Assembly (NCBI RefSeq): GCF_027942865.1 | Contig: NC_134519.1 | Span: 23,594,248-23,658,247 of the forward strand | DNA from: Odontesthes bonariensis | Taxonomy: Eukaryota > Chordata > Actinopteri > Atheriniformes > Atherinopsidae | Length of the DNA stretch: 64,000 bases | Direction: 5' to 3' | Shown: in pieces, positions 61,201 through 64,000 of the stretch | Layout: every line of letters starts with the position of its first letter | How positions within the stretch are numbered: the stretch's first letter is position 1 | Made by a program: the position numbers and the translations under genes | Notes under the pieces: model-generated | The model's database searches: none | The model's input: only the letters and a program-made list of their open reading frames with translations | Told to the model about the DNA's origin: nothing

Positions 61201-63932
61201 TTGGTAATTAAAACTTTGCATGTTTTACTAAAGGCAAATGCGCGGGACATTAAGATGTGATGGGTAAACTATATGTCCTAAAAACATCAAAATTGGTACC
61301 AACTGCAATTTTTTCTTCTGTGTTTTTTAGTTTAAGTTCCTCATAATAATTTTGTCCACTTCTTTCTGTTTAATGATTAATACTGACAGCATAAAAATGT
61401 TGTTTTTTTTGTGCTGTTTTAGTGTTTCCTTGAGCTCATTGCTGTTTTCCTTTGAAACGGCTTGAACTGTGCACATTAGTTAACTGTCTTTCCTCTTTAT
61501 TTGATAGATTAGATAGATTGCCTCGCTGTGCATTCTGTTGAGTTTACTTCCCATTCTTGAGTGTTTGGTGCACTGCGCATCTCTGACTTGACGTGATGCA
61601 TGAAAAGAACGTCACTTTGTCACATGACATTCAAACCACGAGGTCAGCTGCAGGTTGCTCAGGTCGGCAATGCAGCCAGTTCAGGAGCAACGTGGTGAGA
61701 TAAGATTTTCTTCTTAAACTTCGCTTTAAGTAAATAACATTTCATTAGCAAGTCCCCCTGTACAGGAAACTGATTCATAATCACAATCTCAGTTGAATGT
61801 ATTTGAATTTACTTGTTTTTACTTTATTTGAATTGGATCCCTTCCTCCCACCTTTTCCATCAATAACTAGAGACCCATTTTAAGAGGATCAGTTATATTT
61901 ATTCTTGTAATTAGTTTCTGCTGAAAAGGTTTTTACACTGATAAAAACAATTTTACTGACTTTATTAAACCCTTATGGAAATCCTTTCATGACTGGATGT
62001 TGGAGAAGAATTAGAACACATCTAATATGGCTTTAGTGGACAGTAAGAAAAAGGAAAGCTTGGCTTTATTGTTATGACAAAACAGTTTCTTTAGGGAAAG
62101 AAGATTCATGAAAGAATAGACCCAGAAAAATGTTTAAGAACTTAACTAAACCTACAGTTTATTTTAGAAAACTATATTCACTCTAGGTTACTGTCATTAG
62201 AATAGAAGTCAATTCTTTAAAGGGTCGTATTTTTTGTCCAAACCAACTAAGGCGACTTGTAGTAATTTAAATGACCTTCTCTTTACCCTTCAGCGATGTA
62301 ATTTGGTGGTATTCTGAAGAAAGAAGTCAGAAAGAAACATGTCTCCAAAAACATCTGTCTAGCTGGTATTCAGCCTGTCAGAGGGGAGTAGGATTTCCCT
62401 GAAGCCCACTATGGAGCCTCAGCAGGGGTCTGTAAGATGCTGGTAGATGTATGCAGGAGCCAGCCAGGGGGGGAGATGAAGGTGGCTGAAGCCCACTACG
62501 GGATTCCTACAGGATCAGGCACTTTTGAGAGCTCACTCGTGTCCAACTTGACTGCAGCCGTTGTACAATTACACCGCTGGCAGTTCCTGTTGGCATGCAA
62601 AGTCACCCGCAGGAAACCGAAGGCCCATCTGCACCAATAAGGTTTTTTTTTTATTGTTTTTTGCGTGTGTAATAAGTTACCTATGCCAAGTCTTTGTCTG
62701 TTCCCACCATGCTTGTGTTTATGCTTTAGATTTCTGTTTTTGGACAGCCCGCCTCTGCGTTGCGTTTGGTTTGTTTAAATAAAAGTAATTTTTACCTTCA
62801 CCTGCATTTGGGTCTTCTCATTCAAGTACAACACATGGCGATAGGAAGTTGCTTCTGTTTTCTGTGTCACACTTGACTTGTAGCTCATTGTCTGCCTCAC
62901 AGAGATTGAAAAGAAGCTTCGTCTGCCTTTTCTGAATGTTTCACATGTGAATTATTGATAGCAAAAACGGACAAATCTGTGAAACCAGAGGCTGCTTTAT
63001 ATGTGGCTGGCTCTCTGAATATACATTCTCTTGAGCAAAGGAACCAAAATGTCTGAACAAATTGCAAGTTGGTTTGTCTTAACTGGCAGTAAAGAACTAC
63101 CATGATGCTAACCTGTTAGATTGCGTGGCTGTGATGTTATTGTCCGTTTCGCTCTTCTCATGAGGTGAACCATTCTGCGGCTCTTATTTACAGATTTGAC
63201 CTGTACAGAATGTTATGTCTCTGAGATTAATCGGTTGGTCGAGCTGAAAACTGGCAGACTTCAGTCATCGGCTTATCTGCGGGAAAATCTATAGACCTGA
63301 GTTGGCGCCACAATAATATGATAGCAGAAGAAATGTCTCAGTTCAAAGCAAGAATGCCAACTGGATGCAGATAGATTAAACTTTGATGAAGAAAAACCTT
63401 TTTTCACTGAGCAATTCTGTGGCTTAAATATAGCTTCTTTGCTTTCACAGGAAGATTGCCTCAGTCTTTGCAGCAAGAACAGATTCTCTAAGGCACATAA
63501 GAGATTGAGTAGTACCAAATTTCTATGGATGGACAGCATTGACTAAATAAATTTTCTCAGTATGATATTTTTGAAAAAATGCTCATTTTGAAATGGCGTG
63601 TCCTCTGTTTAGGTTCAGCTGAATGGAGCAGCGTGGAGCAGCGATTGAACTGAGATGCTCTGCTGTTGCAGGGTCCCGTGAGCCGGTGTCAGTGTAGTTT
63701 TATCTTTTTTATGGACATAGGCTTTACAACCTCTTATTAAACAATAGACTGTGGTCTGTTGTGACTCGTGTTAAAGCCTGAAGTTATCAAAACATGCACT
63801 GCTGCACACTGTTTTAATTATGATTCTGAAACAAACTTAATTGCCTTCAGTGTGTTTTGTGTACCTAATAAATTGTGTCAACATTGTACTGTGTGTTCAT
63901 TTCTAACCAAATAAAAATGCACACACAAACAC

Positions 63933-63959
63933 TCACACACACACACACACACACACACA
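63933..63959. repeat. (CA)n microsatellite
   Basis: About 13 CA units near the right edge. Confidence 0.95.
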
Positions 63960-64000
63960 GACAAAGCTCTTTTCATGTTACCCCAGACTCGATTGAGTCA

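Larger units (their letters stand above)
57205..64000 (+). other. clstn2: clstn2 intron 1, part right of the retrotransposon (continues past window)
   Basis: About 6.8 kb without a recognisable exon on the plus strand. It carries simple repeats, one CTCF-like motif (58211-58224) and a 16-nt motif repeated at 62399-62414 and 62486-62501. Confidence 0.55.

Noticed and set aside
62437-62640. Plus-strand 67-codon frame near 62.5 kb as a gene
   Set aside because: No recognisable domain and no splice sites. It overlaps the short direct-repeat patch.

Overview
The window is vertebrate nuclear DNA, almost certainly from a ray-finned (teleost) fish. Every gene is an intron-containing vertebrate orthologue, intergenic distances are short, a tRNA-derived SINE of a type common in percomorph fish sits in one intron, and an intact BEL/Pao LTR retrotransposon (a group found in fish but absent from mammals) sits in another. 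There is no prokaryotic-style operon, CRISPR array, rRNA or functional tRNA gene.

Layout, left to right: ap2m1 (minus strand, only the first two coding exons; the rest lies off the left edge), dvl3 (minus, complete, 15 coding exons, 690 aa), copb2 (minus, complete, 22 coding exons, 948 aa), rbp2-like (minus, complete, 4 exons, 135 aa), rbp1-like (minus, complete, 4 exons, 134 aa), nmnat3 (minus, 4 coding exons, 264 aa), and clstn2 (plus, only the first coding exon, with the signal peptide; its first intron runs off the right edge). I rebuilt every exon junction by eye. Donor and acceptor dinucleotides and reading-frame phases agree across all complete genes.

The genes are not an operon. The window joins two blocks that in human lie apart on chromosome 3q: DVL3-AP2M1 (3q27) and COPB2-RBP2-RBP1-NMNAT3-CLSTN2 (3q22-q23). 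Functions are mixed: clathrin adaptor (ap2m1), Wnt signalling (dvl3), COPI coat (copb2), retinol binding (rbp2, rbp1, a tandem pair), NAD synthesis (nmnat3) and a synaptic cadherin-family protein (clstn2).

The most striking element is a complete BEL/Pao retrotransposon at 49971-57199, inserted antisense into clstn2 intron 1. It has two 326-bp LTRs that look identical, a perfect 5-bp target duplication (ACCAA) and one uninterrupted 2015-codon gag-pol frame with all catalytic motifs. It must be a very recent insertion and may still be competent to move. Other points of interest are paired UPR-type elements in the copb2 promoter, a CA repeat four bases into a copb2 5' splice site, a strong-context uORF before ap2m1, clusters of GCTAGC/GTTAGC words just downstream of first exons, and three CTCF-like motifs.
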